DNA of 64,000 nucleotides from Hetaerina americana. Taxonomy: Eukaryota > Arthropoda > Insecta > Odonata > Calopterygidae. Positions 24,862 to 37,300 of the stretch are shown one piece after another (the stretch's first letter is position 1; every line of letters starts with the position of its first letter). The notes below the pieces were generated by a model. It ran no database searches and had not been told where the DNA came from. It worked only from the letters and a program-made list of their open reading frames with translations. Position numbers and translations under genes: made by a program. The stretch lies in NCBI GenBank assembly GCA_022747635.1, contig JAKTNV010000005.1, positions 46,462,013 to 46,526,012 on the forward strand, written 5' to 3'.

Positions 24862-26200
24862 ACGAGGGGCATCATAGAGTTTTAATTATTACTACAAAAT
24901 AATTAAGATAGAAACCAAATTTTTATTTATTATTCTTAAGACTTATCCATGTAGTCACCATCCAGTATTATGCATACAAGTTTATATCTCCCAGAGTTTC
25001 TTGACCTTTCAAGGGCCGTCATTATAGAACTCAGCAGACTGCATCAAAAACCGTTTTTCTACCTCTGGTATGATGTAATTTGTGCTGCCAAATATGTGGT
25101 CTCACAATGGTTTTTTGGGTTCTAGGTTTAAGGAAAAGTTGCTTGGGATGACATTAGGAGAGTAGGGAGGATGTGACAAAATTTCAAAGCCACGTCACTT
25201 TGATTCCTTAACCGCACCTTGAGATGAGTGAGCAGGCATATTGTTGGCAGGAAGGGGTATGATTTTGGTGAGCATACTACAGTGTTTCTTTTCCAGAGCA
25301 TCACGCCATTTGCTCAGCAGTGGAGAATAATGGGCACCAGTGATGGTCTGACCCTTCTCCAGCTAGTCTGTTATGATGATTCCATCATAATCCCAAAAAA
25401 GACTTCTGCACCTTAGCCTTCTCAGGTGAGGTGAGTCCTTGTGCTTCCACTCCATGCCCATCTTTTTTGTCTCTGGATCATATTGACAGATCCAAGATTC
25501 ATTAATTGGTGCCAGAAGACCAATCAAGATGGTGCGGTGGCTATTGTACTGGCTTCCCACCCAGAGGGCCTGGGTTCGAATCCCAGTGCCATCGAATATT
25601 TTTCAGTGGCATCTCGATCCTTACTTTAGGTGCTTCGTGGAGGGCACTTTGAGTGAGTACACCATCTGTTGGATGAGATGTAAAGCTGTGGACCCCTTGG
25701 TGCCTTTCGTTAAGAGTAGGCTAATTCTGATGCAAGGTTTCTCTCTATCCTTTCCATCCTTAATGGCGCAAATGACCTTAGCTGTCAGTTACCTCCCCTA
25801 AATACTATCTTTTTCTTCACTGTAGCAACATCTTCTGTGAGTGATGCTCTTCCAAATTTTGGATCATCTGTGAGGGACATGAGGCCAGTTTGAAAATCCT
25901 TTTCCACCTCACAACTGTGTCATATGATGGGCTTTCATTTCCATAAACAGCCATCATTTCACTGTGGATTTGCTGGGCATTGTAACCTTTCCAATGAAGG
26001 AACATAATTACACTACAAGCCTTTATCTTTTCCACACTGTAATTACTTAAATTTATGACTTCCTGGAATAAAGCAAATTAACATTAATAGCTGCATTTTA
26101 TAACATTATGTATATATTGATCAATATATATGCAAAATAAATTTTATCCCGATATCTCAGTTATTCCTAAGCAATAACTACTTAAAAATGACACCCCATC
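24862..26200 (-). mobile_element. mariner copy interrupted by a SINE
   Basis: On the minus strand, 26035-25817 encodes a mariner N-terminus (VIMFLHWKGYNAQQIHSEMM, then ESPSYDTVVRWKRIF). Beyond the SINE, 25510-25400 encodes ESWICQYDPETKKMGMEWKH, the region of the first catalytic residue; the expected DETW reads NESW, so the Asp is lost. The left end ACGAGGGGCATCATAGAGTT and the right end near 26200 may be worn inverted repeats. The element is inactive. Confidence 0.8.
25524..25795 (+). repeat. tRNA-derived SINE, longest copy in the window
   Basis: The head GGTGCGGTGGCTATTGTACT holds a box A-like region. The perfect box B GGGTTCGAATCCC is at 25571-25583. The body (TTGAGTGAGTACACCATC) and 3' part (CATCCTTAATGGCGCAAATG) match the minus-strand copy at 32375-32095. 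It is inserted in the mariner at 24862-26200. Confidence 0.8.
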
Positions 26201-27239
26201 ATATACCTACTTCTAGCATATGACTGATGAGAGGATTCACAAGATTTGGGGGTCACAAAGTATAAGCATAATTGTTCCCTTCATTGACCATGTCATCATG
26301 GCCACACGACTGGTATTGGCAGCGATTAAATTATCAGAAATGGAAACAACTGTTAACACACAATACCGCAAATGGACACTGGTCCCAACCTTATCCCTGG
26401 AAGGTAGGGTATAATGTGATATATTGTGTACCTTACTGGTAGTTTTTCTGTCTTTCAGAGTTTAAGCAGTGAAACACCTATTTTACATACTATTATTGCC
26501 ACTTGAAAGCATGGATGAAATCTCCCAAGTGAACCTTAGGTACAAGGGAGGACAGACATGAATGTTTCCACATCTGCATACCCAAGGATACACTAGCTTA
26601 TGTAATATCTATGTAATCAATTGGCATTTTACCAGAGGAGCAAGCGGATCAAATAATAAAACAGTATCACAATGGAGCATGATCAAAGGTTGGTATTAGA
26701 TGTGAGGGTAAAGCCTACTTCACCAAGCCCCATAGAATATAAACTTCCATTGGGAATACCAAGCTGGCTAAATTTGTTCCTGAGGCCTCTAAGTCAATAA
26801 CTATAAAATCTACCCATAGATGAAAGACTAATGTGATGCCTAATATAAAGAAGATACTTCTCAGGTGGACTAAAAAGAATTAGTGAAACTGGGAAAGTAG
26901 GCGTCATTGAAAATATATTTTTCCTTCAGATTACCAACCTGCCTCCAATACTTTATTTTCACCCCCCTCTCTTGCTAGGAGCCGCATATCACCGGCTTTC
27001 TATCACTAGATGGCCTCTTCTACCGAAGGGAAACGTTTGATAGCGGAAAAATCAATACTTATTCTGAAGCCTTCGTACATAATTATACAAGGAATGCATA
27101 GCTATTCGGATAGTTTCATGATTTTGAAATTAACCAGCCACAGCAACACCTTATTCCTCATAGGTCATGCTATTGAAGATATGCCATACGAGTTTTATTA
27201 ATTAGGTAAGAATGACCCACGACAATTTAAAACCTGAAC
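26200..27239. other. intergenic, no gene recognised
   Basis: No motif-bearing frame. The open frame 27010-27201 has no family resemblance that I can see. Confidence 0.35.
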
Positions 27240-27475
27240 AAATAAATGAGATGCATTTATTCCTACAAATAATGTAGACAGAACAACGCACTAGCGCGGC
27301 ATCTATGCGGCAAAAGTCGGAATTACTTGTGTGGCGATTTCAATTGCAGAAAATCTTCTGTGACCAAATGTTCCCGCGTAAAATTTCCCATGATTCACTA
27401 AAGAAGACATGTCTTCTTTCTCGTTGTGTTCGTTCTCACACAAGAGAAGATGACAAGTGGTTGACTTAGAAGCTG
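27240..27475 (+). promoter_or_regulatory. candidate promoter and first exon of the PR zinc-finger gene
   Basis: A locally CpG-richer patch (GCACTAGCGCGGCATC, TTCCCGCGTAAAA, TTCTCGTTGTGTTCG) stands out from the AT-rich surroundings. It ends in a strong donor, GAAGCTG/GTAAGC at about 27475. This layout would fit a non-coding first exon. It is inference only: no transcript evidence, and a short upstream frame (ATGACAAGTGGTTGA) is present. Confidence 0.3.
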
Positions 27476-27918
27476 GTAAGCCAGGATTTTTTGTGAGGGA
27501 TTATTGCTTTGTAATTTTTAAAAGCCTTTTGACACCTTCTGGAGAAATGTCTTGCTTTGAGATTTCTATTATCATGTAGCTGAAAACTGATATACTCACG
27601 TGCAATGAGATTATATTACTTTTAACTTGTTTTTGCGAAAAACGAAGATCTTTTTGTTATTCAACGTATGGTTGATGTTACTTTGTTATATTATCAACAA
27701 ATTTTCATGTGGGTTGATGCTAAAGCTGTATGGTGTGTGTTGTCAAAGTATTACTTTGACAACAGAACTGAAGAATACCCGATTTTGTTTTTGGTAATTT
27801 ACGTGTCGCAAAAACCACTTTGAATGTTATTACCCCGCCTGCAGATAATTAACCATAAATCAATTTCCCAATATAGGTAAGATAAGACTATTTAAATACG
27901 TAGTTAATTTGGTTTCAG

Positions 27919-27951
27919 GTACTTCAATATGGCCCAAACAGTGAAAGAAAG
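27919..27951 (+). CDS. possible start-codon exon of the PR zinc-finger gene
   Basis: TTTCAG is followed by 33 bases with ATGGCC in good initiation context (ATG at 27929, reading MAQTVKE) and then AAAG/GTGATA. Without splicing, the frame stops at once (TGA TAA). The exit phase is 2, whereas the exon at 31218 needs an incoming phase 1, so at least one more exon would be required. A TTTCAG-bounded segment at 29842 could be that exon but cannot be proven. Confidence 0.25.
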
Positions 27952-30900
27952 GTGATAAGGAAGCCAAATCGTTTTCACCACTTAGGCATATCATGTTCGA
28001 TGATTCTAATCTATGTAAGTAATTGGTTTGGTATCATTCGGTTTTGAAACTTTATTCTCTATGACAAATTGAAAGTTATGTGCCAATCAGTTTGGTACAA
28101 TGACTAAATCTTGTCAAGGAGCCAATAAAGCGAATGTTTCCAGTGAAGTTTATGAAATATCCCTAATTTATACTATGAATAAGAAGGAAAAGTGTCATTT
28201 ACCCATGTTACATCCCAAGTGTTAATGGACGTTTACCCGTGTCAAATGTTGAACGTCAGCGGCATTGCCCACTTACTTTACATCTGCTGTGGGGAATAAG
28301 ACACTCTTTGGGGAAAGGCTGTTTTAAAAAAATTGGTGGCAGTGGTATTCGTTCAACTGAGTTAAGAAGTGATTTCACTTAAAGCCTTTTTGGCGTCAAT
28401 TTTATATGTCAATGTTATGTGGTTTAGTTATCCTTGTTTAGTTTTGGGATTGGAAATAATGTGGTGTTTATCATGAAAAGCAGTATCGGATGTCATCGAG
28501 TATCACTTTGGAGGAATCTAACAGCATTGGCAGTATTCATGACGTTTATTTGTCCTTTAAATTGGGAAAAGGAAGGCAAATCTCTTAAATGATAAAAAAT
28601 TGTGCTATGATGTTGCTAAGTTCAAATGATCGCTTTGTTATTGTGTTGAACTATTTTTTAGGATAACTATTGCAGGGTTATTTATTTAGAGACATCCAAG
28701 GCTATCTATTTCCATTTCATTGTTATTGCAATTCAATGTCAGCGTGTCTAATTTTATGATTGTGGTGGCATCAGAAGATGTCTCCCCATTAGAAAAACGC
28801 GAACTTATAAAGTGAACCAATATAAGCTTGGTTTTAATGATATCAAACGTAAGCCAATTGAGAATGAAGCTGAGCCCTTCTTTAATGCGATAGTGAAATA
28901 ATTTTTGGTTCGAGTTATTCACTAATTAACAATTGTATATGTTATTAACTGCACATTCCACCTTAATTATGTATTCACCATAATTTTCATCCTATTCTTG
29001 GCCAATTTGTCATAATTACCCGTAATAGGAAATAGTATTGTGATCAACTACTTGGCATTGAATGATTAGAAATGATTTGACAATTTTTAGCTTTAAACTT
29101 TGTGCTACAGAATGCTTGAGAAAATACAAATTAGAAATATTTGTGGTGTTAGAATGAGTAATACAGTTAGACTTTATGGAATGTGTTAATAATACACATG
29201 CGAAGGGTCGATTAATTTTAATATATACACCGAATTGTCTAAACAAGATTTATGATACCTAAGAATCTCCCTGTTTGAAAAGAAAATGATTTACATTTCT
29301 TGAGTGCCGCATACAAACCCCTTTTAATAGGACTCATGTTTATACAATTTACTATCAGTGCAGTGTAAAGGAGTTTCATATTACTGAATAGGCCATCTGT
29401 GTGATTTAAGTGCTGAGTAAAAACATAAGGCATAAATCGCAACATTTTAATAAATGGCTTTACTCAACCCAAATTGGTCCATGACTATTTATGTTGGCAT
29501 TCTTTTAAATATCTTGAATTTAATGAGAGTCAAAATCTATATAATGTGCCATTATTAGCACAATGCCATTAATTACCCTACTGATTTTTATAATTATGTC
29601 ATTAATTCAAAGGGGCAATCTTACAAAACAAAAGAAAAACATTCTAAATAACCTTGCCAGTACAATTAATCTGTTACAGTTTAGTCGATATTAAACTTTT
29701 TGAATATCTTGCAAAAAGAATTTTATGTTACTTAGGATCATTTATAGCATTTCACCAAGTGAGGGGTCACAGTCGATTCTATTCCTGTGAATGAGTAGGA
29801 CTTTTTTACCTCCAGGAGCCAAATTATATTTTCTGTTTCAGGTTTTGTGCAATATGGCAAAATGCATATGACCTTCTATTTGATGTTAGTGGAAAGTTAG
29901 TCTTCTTGTTCATTTAGTGTTCATATTCTCAAAACAGTTGAAAAAGCAGTGTGCATTTTTGTTTTTACTATGCAGGTTGCTTGGTCATTAATAAGAAGAC
30001 ATATAGTCAGTATCAATTCAAGAATATTGATAATGTATTAAGTTTTTATTTGCTCCATCCATGTTATTAATTCATATTTCAATATGAGAGTGTTGAAGGC
30101 ATTATGCCATTCAATATTTTATCTTGAAAACTTTTCCCTACAGGCATTGACATTCTTCGAAAACAATTATCATAAAATGTATGACATTATTTGTTTTTGC
30201 ATAGTGCCTAATAATTGTAGGAAATTATGGAATAAATAGATATAATAAAACTGAAAGTAATTTACATTTTAATTTATTGTGCCCTTATAATTTTAATGAA
30301 ATATTGAAAATGTAAGAGTGGGTTTTAAAGTTACTTCTCAAAATTGTGCATCTTCAATATTTTATGCCAAAACAAGAATTTTTTGCTGTACGTATTGTCA
30401 TTGTCTTTAGTAGTTTTACTATCTATTCTAAAGCATATTTTCTAGAAAAATTGAATACTTTTTAGGGTTTCCATTTTTCTTGGTTCTTTATGTTATGATA
30501 CAGATTATTTTACTCTAACTTTACGAAATTGTAATCTGTAGAGCATCATCCTCATTAAATCGGGTATGTTTAGTTAAGAAAACAAATAGTAAAACTCATA
30601 TAGAATCAGCCTTATCATGCACATTGCCAACCTCGGTTTTGATTTGAGTATATTAACTTAACCTAGTAAATACATCTATCATGCAGTGACTTGTGCTATG
30701 AAAAACAAGGATGACTTAGCAGTAAATTATAGTTACCACTGTCAAAATACCAGAAGATGGAAAGATATACTTGTGAAATCATGAAAACTGTCTATGGTAG
30801 ATTAAGGACCTACATGTATGTACATAAAATTGTTTAACAATCTGCCTAACCATTTAAAAAATGAGACAAGTATTTCACCATTCAAGGAGTCTATTTACAT

Positions 30901-31217
30901 ATCTGGTTGATCAGTGTTATGATATTGTGAATGAATATCTATGTAAAACCAAGTGTACTATACAGCTGCGATGTACTCTCAGTAGTGTACACTTTCTCTG
31001 GACAAATAAACATTATTATTATACCGTATCATTGAAAAATGTTAAAAAATCATCCAATTCAGTTTTTCTCTAAAAGCAATAATATTATAAAAACCCTATC
31101 ATTTAAGTTCCCTGGGCATCTAAACTTCTTATTAAATGGTTGAAATTCGTTAATTGTAACAATATAATTTATATAATTCCATACACTGTAAACACATTTT
31201 TCTGCATTTTTTATAAG
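27952..31217. other. AT-rich stretch, inferred 5' intron(s) of the PR zinc-finger gene
   Basis: No transposon or coding family is recognised. A possible short exon begins at 29842 after TTTCTGTTTCAG. The expected exon that should end with the first base of the split codon before CEDCE was not identified. Confidence 0.4.
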
Positions 31218-31391
31218 GGTGTGAGGATTGTGAACACAGTAATGCTGGAGAATGTAACCAACATGGACCATTGCTGGTTGTGCAGGACAATGTGGTGCAG
31301 AGCAGAGCTCGCCAATCACTCCCCCACATGCTTTGTATTGGTCCACCCACTAGTGAAAGTGGAGCAGACAACCAACCCATAAGAGATTCAG
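31218..31391 (+). CDS. PR-gene exon: zinc knuckle and start of PR domain
   Basis: Phase 1 at both ends. Encodes CEDCEHSNAGECNQHGPL then LPHMLCIGPPTSES, which parallels the CxxC...HGP...LPxGLxIGPS pattern of PRDM9. The acceptor is TTTTTTATAAG; the donor GTATTT is weaker than average. Confidence 0.85.
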
Positions 31392-34300
31392 GTATTTTAT
31401 TCAATTTAAGAATTTTTATTATTATAATAAATGGTAGCTTACCAGTGAAGTTAGGTTCTTGATGGTGGCAGAAGGGCTAAATGTCTAAGCTTTGTTTAAA
31501 CAATTTCCATCTATTTTGCTTGCCCATTATTCTCACCTCGATGGCAATCTGTGGAATTCCATTGCCACTCAATACCTTACATCAATTGTCTTACCTTTTT
31601 CGTATTTCTTCCAAACACACTCCTGCACCAGCTTTTCATTTGTTTTTCTCTCTCTATATTATTGTTTCCATTCTCGCTTTCACTTATTCAAAGATTTCAA
31701 TCTATTTTTGTCTCTAGTCTTAATGACAGAGTTTTTGGAGTCATACATAACTGTGCTTTATATTAAAAACGTGTTGCCCATTCTTGCACAGCTTTACTAA
31801 TGGTTCCTGTAATCCTCTCCTCTTTGCAGAAACCTTTTTAACTAACAAATGCAATCCTTTTAATATACTTATTACTTTTCCCTTATTCATCAAAAGTGCC
31901 TACTAAATGGTGATCTACTTCACTTGTTTTGATTTATGCCTCCAACTTTGTGTACCTTAGCCTTCTTATTTTTTTGAATTTCATTGCCTTGATTTTCTTA
32001 TCATTTGGTGTTATACCAATGTGCAATGCATGGGATGTGCGTGCAATCCATGGAATGACTTTCTTGCTAATGTTTGATCATCCAAAATCTACCTGGTTTT
32101 GTGATTTCCTACTTGTCATTTGCACCATTAGGGATGGATGGGAAAGGAAGGGTGGACAAAAACCTGGCTTTGGCAATAGTCTACTCTTGTCAAAAGACAG
32201 GGAGGAGTCTGCAATTTAACGTCCCATGTGATGGACGTCGTACTCACTCAAAGTGCTCTCCACAAAGCACCTGAAGTAGGGATCAAGATACCACAGAAAA
32301 ATATTTGTTGTCTCCGGAATTCAAACCTGGGCCCTCTGGAAGGAAGCCTGTACGTTAACCACTGCACCTTCTGGATCCCTTCATGTCTCTTGGGCTGTCT
32401 TCTTCGTATAAGTTGAAAGGGATGGGTTTATGATTCACAGGCCTGGCTTACTCCCAGCTTTCTGCTGGGAATCCTGATTCACCAACCGCTACCTCAGTTT
32501 TACAATCTGAAGTGTGTACAGATAGGGTAAATCACCAATCCCTGTGTTCTGTCAATCATCTTCATGAAATCTATGAAGGAAAAAGTATACCCTGATTCTA
32601 CACTATATACTTATCAGAGCTCTCATTACTGCCATGGCATTACACACTCCCCTACATTTCATAAGTCCAAATAGATCTTCATGTTGAATTCATTTGCCCT
32701 CTTTTCCATCTATTTATTGATGCTCAGGAGTATTACTTTTGCCGGAGGTGAAATAAATTTTATGCTCCTATGGTGCTCTATGACTGAGGCTTTTTATTTA
32801 TTTGGAATCAGTGAGAACTAATTCTGATCGGTCTTTTCGCCATTTTCCTCCCACATTAATACTGAATTTCATTTCCTACAATGCTTTCTTTGTCCTGAAG
32901 TAAAGTATTCTGAGATCTCAAGTGTCTGCTGAAAAATAATGTTCCCTATGTCTTAACTTAACTCACCTGATATCTTTACCAACGCATTCTGAAAGATAAT
33001 GGCCATGAAGAAATCAGTGAGGGTGTTAGGATTGTCTAGAGGAGAGTGGGAAAGTTGCGGTCCACTTAGCTTTTCCCAGAAAATATAGCTTGACTCTACT
33101 ATTCTCTGTTTGGGGTGGGAATTAATCTTCATAATGAACGTATCCCTCCAGGAACTGTCATCCTCACTATGTTTGATATGTATAATTTATAGTATGCTTT
33201 CCTGCTGTGTGTATATAGTATCTTGATCACCATTTTAAATATATTTATACATATATATTTAAATATATACATACTATAGATATTGTTAGGAATGAGCTCT
33301 TCCAGCAAGTAGTATTGAAAAAATGAAAAACTAATAGCTGTAAACAGTTAACCTTTCTAAACAAAGTACAAATAAGATTAGTTGGCTAATGCCGCAAGTC
33401 AAGGATGGGGTAAAAGGTAAAAAAGAAAGGGATAAGGAAGGTGAATATGAATACATGCATTTCGGCCACAAAGTAGCCCTCTTCAGCATACTGAAGGTTA
33501 ATCGTCACGACAACACAAGCCGCAGTGAGAAAGGGTAAGGGCAATCCAACCTGCAAAAATTTAGCTTTGTTCTATTTCTATCTTAATTTATAATGTATAC
33601 ATGGTACATGATTCATTGATTTAATTTCTTTTTGCATCAGTCCCAGAAATGTTTTGTCTAGAGAAAATATTGCATATAAAATAGGTGTTCTCAATCTTTG
33701 AAGGCTTGTCATTTCTCTCTGGTAGCCTAGCATAGCAGTATTTAAATTTATATAATTTTTACTCAGGATCATCATGGAGAGGAAGGCAAACGATTACTTA
33801 GGGGATGATCAATTTTGTTTCTGTAAGGGGAAAGGCACGTGTAAAGCCATAGCAGCAATGAGGTCACTAGTTGAGGGTAACATTAAATATATTTAGGATT
33901 ATTCGCTTGTTTTGCCAATATAAGGCATAATTAAAGAGTAAATTGGGTACAATAAATGAAAGTATTGCAGAAGGTGCAGATTAAAGAGATAGGCAACTCA
34001 TACACAACCACTACAAGTCCCAGACTGTTCAGGCATGAATAGTGGATGGAGAGTTGGGATGGGCAGTTTTAGGATTAGGGGAAGACAGGGTTGTTCATTA
34101 TCACCTGTGCTGTTCAACACATATGTTCAAAGGGGTAAAAGAGGTATGGAAAGAACTTAAGAATGAAATTCAGGGAGGAATTCAGAAAATCAGGTTTGCA
34201 GACTTTCAGGCTTTAGTTAACCAGTCAGCCAAGGGATTACAATGATTGTTTAGCACATATTAAGTGTGTGTGATCTATATGGGATGAGAATCAATGGAAA

Positions 34301-37300
34301 TAAAACAATGGCTATGTGGTATTCCAAAAATGGGAATGCTAAGTGAAAAAGTTAAACACAAGTTCTGAAACTAGAGCATTTGGAGAAGTTTACCTATCTT
34401 TGAAGTGTTCTGGACCAAAATGGTTGAAGTTTTGGGAAATAAGAGGAAGAATAGCTTTGGGCAAAGAACCTTTCATGCGGAGGGGATGAATGACAAGATG
34501 TTAAGACAAAGCCTTATTTAAACTTTGATATGGAGCATAGTTTTCTGCAGTGCAGAAACAAGGTCACTGAAGCAAGACTGTGGGAATAGATTGGAGACTT
34601 GAAATGTGGTGCTGGAGGTGGATATAAAAGGTAAAAGGGAAAGAAACAAGGAAGTACTTGGTATGGTGGGAGAGGAAAGGGGACTGTTTGGGAAAAAAGC
34701 AAAACACACCGGGAAGATGGGTGCAGAGCATTTTGATTGGCAATTGATTGTTGAAGACTGATAAAGGGGAGAATGTTAGGCAATTTAGGTATGGGTAGGA
34801 ATAGGATAGGCATGTTGGATGGAATTAAGGGAGGCAGTAAGTATATGAAAATGGAGAGGGACTTTGTTTTGGAGTAGGATATTGGGTTGTATTTTGTGAG
34901 TAGACAAAAGATGTATCAATGTACCATTGTATAAGCTGTGTCCATCAAAAACTATCCTAATTGGTAGAATGCCATAAATATAATCTGTAAAATGTATAGG
35001 ATGCTCTACTGGCTACCTTTTCACTTAATAGTATTTCCCACTTTGAAGGAATGTATGTCCCAATTCTTCACTTCCCCTCAAAACACACTGTGCTCGGGTC
35101 ATTGCCATTTTCCGTTTCCTGCTGCCGCTCTCACAGGCATGAAAAGGGGACAAGATAGTAATGCAGAAATGGATCATACTCGTAAAATTAGGTGCATGAA
35201 AAAGTAGCTTTGTGTCGAAATTCACTTCTCCCGCGATCCAAAAGAAGCAATTTAGGGCATTCCTTCTGTGGTATGAACAGTTGTGAATATTTTATGAATT
35301 TTAGAAGTTATCAGAATGATAGGTTGCAATTCACTTAAAGCAAGATGGTGTGGTGCCTACCATGTACTCACTCATAGTAATCAAGAGAATTGAACAAAAA
35401 TTTTTATCAAAATCAGTATTATTTAATAAAATGTTTTGTGTTTTTTAATCAGTTTTTCTTTGCAATTCCTAGTTTATTTTTTCCTTTAATTTTATGCTTG
35501 ATATCCTATCTCCTACAGATGGACCCTCTGTATTTTCTCGTGAGCTTGTGAGGAGGAGGACACGTTTTGGACCTCTTCAAGCCAAGGAGTTGGGCTCCAA
35601 TCCCTCACAAACTACAACCATTGGCAGTCTTGAGTTTGGTCTTTTCTTGGAGGGCCGAGAACCTGTATTTTTAGGCCGAGGGGAAAACTGGGAAGAGTAT
35701 TGTAATTGGATGGCCATGGTTCGTCCTGCAAGAAATGCTGAGGAGCAAAACCTGGTGGCTTTTCAATATCATGCTGGAATTTATTTTGTCACCACAAGAG
35801 TAAGTAAACATTAGGATATGGCAAAGGGGTGCCTGGAACTTATCATTGTTCTTAAGAAGTGAAATTATTCCTTGTGATTTTGTTTCATATTATCTTATCG
35901 TGATATCATTTCTTCATCAGAAGCATTTAGCACAGCCTAAGAAGACATTGCCTCTACCCTGAGTGTGCATCAGTTAGTGTTAGTGTGTGAAATATTTTTA
36001 CTTGAGCACATAGGGATACAAATAGTGGGAAAACTGGAAATGTATGGGGTTCCCTATACATTGGAAAAATAGGAAATTAAATGGTAAATGATAAATGTGT
36101 TAATTGCAGGGAAACAAATCTCTCTCAATACAAACAAACAAATCTCAATGCCAATACAGGGTTTATCTATGTATTAATTAATGTAAATAAGTTCCTATAG
36201 TAAATAAGTTCCAATAAAACAGGACTAAAATATCTCTAAATATTGAATCATAAATAACTTAAAGGTATATTGTACTAGTACATGGATAGCATAACTTGGC
36301 ATATCTTCTTCTGTTAAGGATCTTTTTCTCATCTCTTTTTATTGTATTAATATTGGAAAAACTTGAAAATACACAGCAAAGAGATATGAGGTTCAATTTT
36401 TTGAAGAATTGAAAAGGGTATAAATTTTGAAAGATAACTGAATGGGAAAAGAAGATGTGTTTATGAATAAGTCAAAAAGAAGAGTTCGTAGTAAAAAAAT
36501 CACAATTTGTTTTCAATTATGCTGTGCTTAATAATACTTTTTTATGTATAAGTCAATGTCCTCATTTTCATCTTCCTCTTTGTAAATCCTTATTTACCAA
36601 GTGCAATGATTTTCCAAATGTGCTCACTAAAGGTGTTTCATCATTCACAATTTGAAAAAGGTGTTGACTTCATACAAATTAAATAATTTATCATAATAAT
36701 GAAGCAGTTAGTGGTGGATATGAATGCAAACTTCTACCTTTGTTTTTTCTCTATACTTGTTTCATTTTTATCATATTTAGTTTCACATCAAATAACAGCG
36801 GTAAAATTGAATTTTTGTTATTAAGGAGACTGTGAAGTGTAGCCTATCTCTGGATCTGCCAAAATATGTATCTGAAAAGACAAAATTTGTTCATATTGTT
36901 GGAATTATGTGATTTTTATTATCTATTGTTTGATGAACTCCTTGATAAACCTTAAGTTCACATGCTTAGTCTTGAGAAAGCTATGAAAAAATGGAAATGA
37001 ACTCGAAATTGTGAAACAGTCTACCTATGCTTAAATGATATACAGTGGAACCTCATAATACGAGTATGATCTGTTCGGCGATCTTTCTTGTAAGACAAAA
37101 CAATCATTTAGTGAAACAGCTATTTGCATGTAAATAAATGTAAATCGAGCCATATTGTGTTATACTAACCACATTGTGGAATAGAGTACTTGTGGTCCAC
37201 TCATATATGTGTAAAGGTCAAATAAAATGTTCATGTTCAATCAACAAAGTGATGCTAGCGTTAGAAGTACAAACCCTGATGGGTATTGCCGTGATATGGA

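Noticed and set aside
28686..29445. Minus-strand frames as genes
   Set aside because: No recognisable domain and strongly AT-driven amino-acid content.
31140..31462. Several overlapping open frames on both strands around 31.1-31.5 kb
   Set aside because: The correct frame is the spliced one with CEDCEHSNAGECNQHG; the longer frames lack any family motif.
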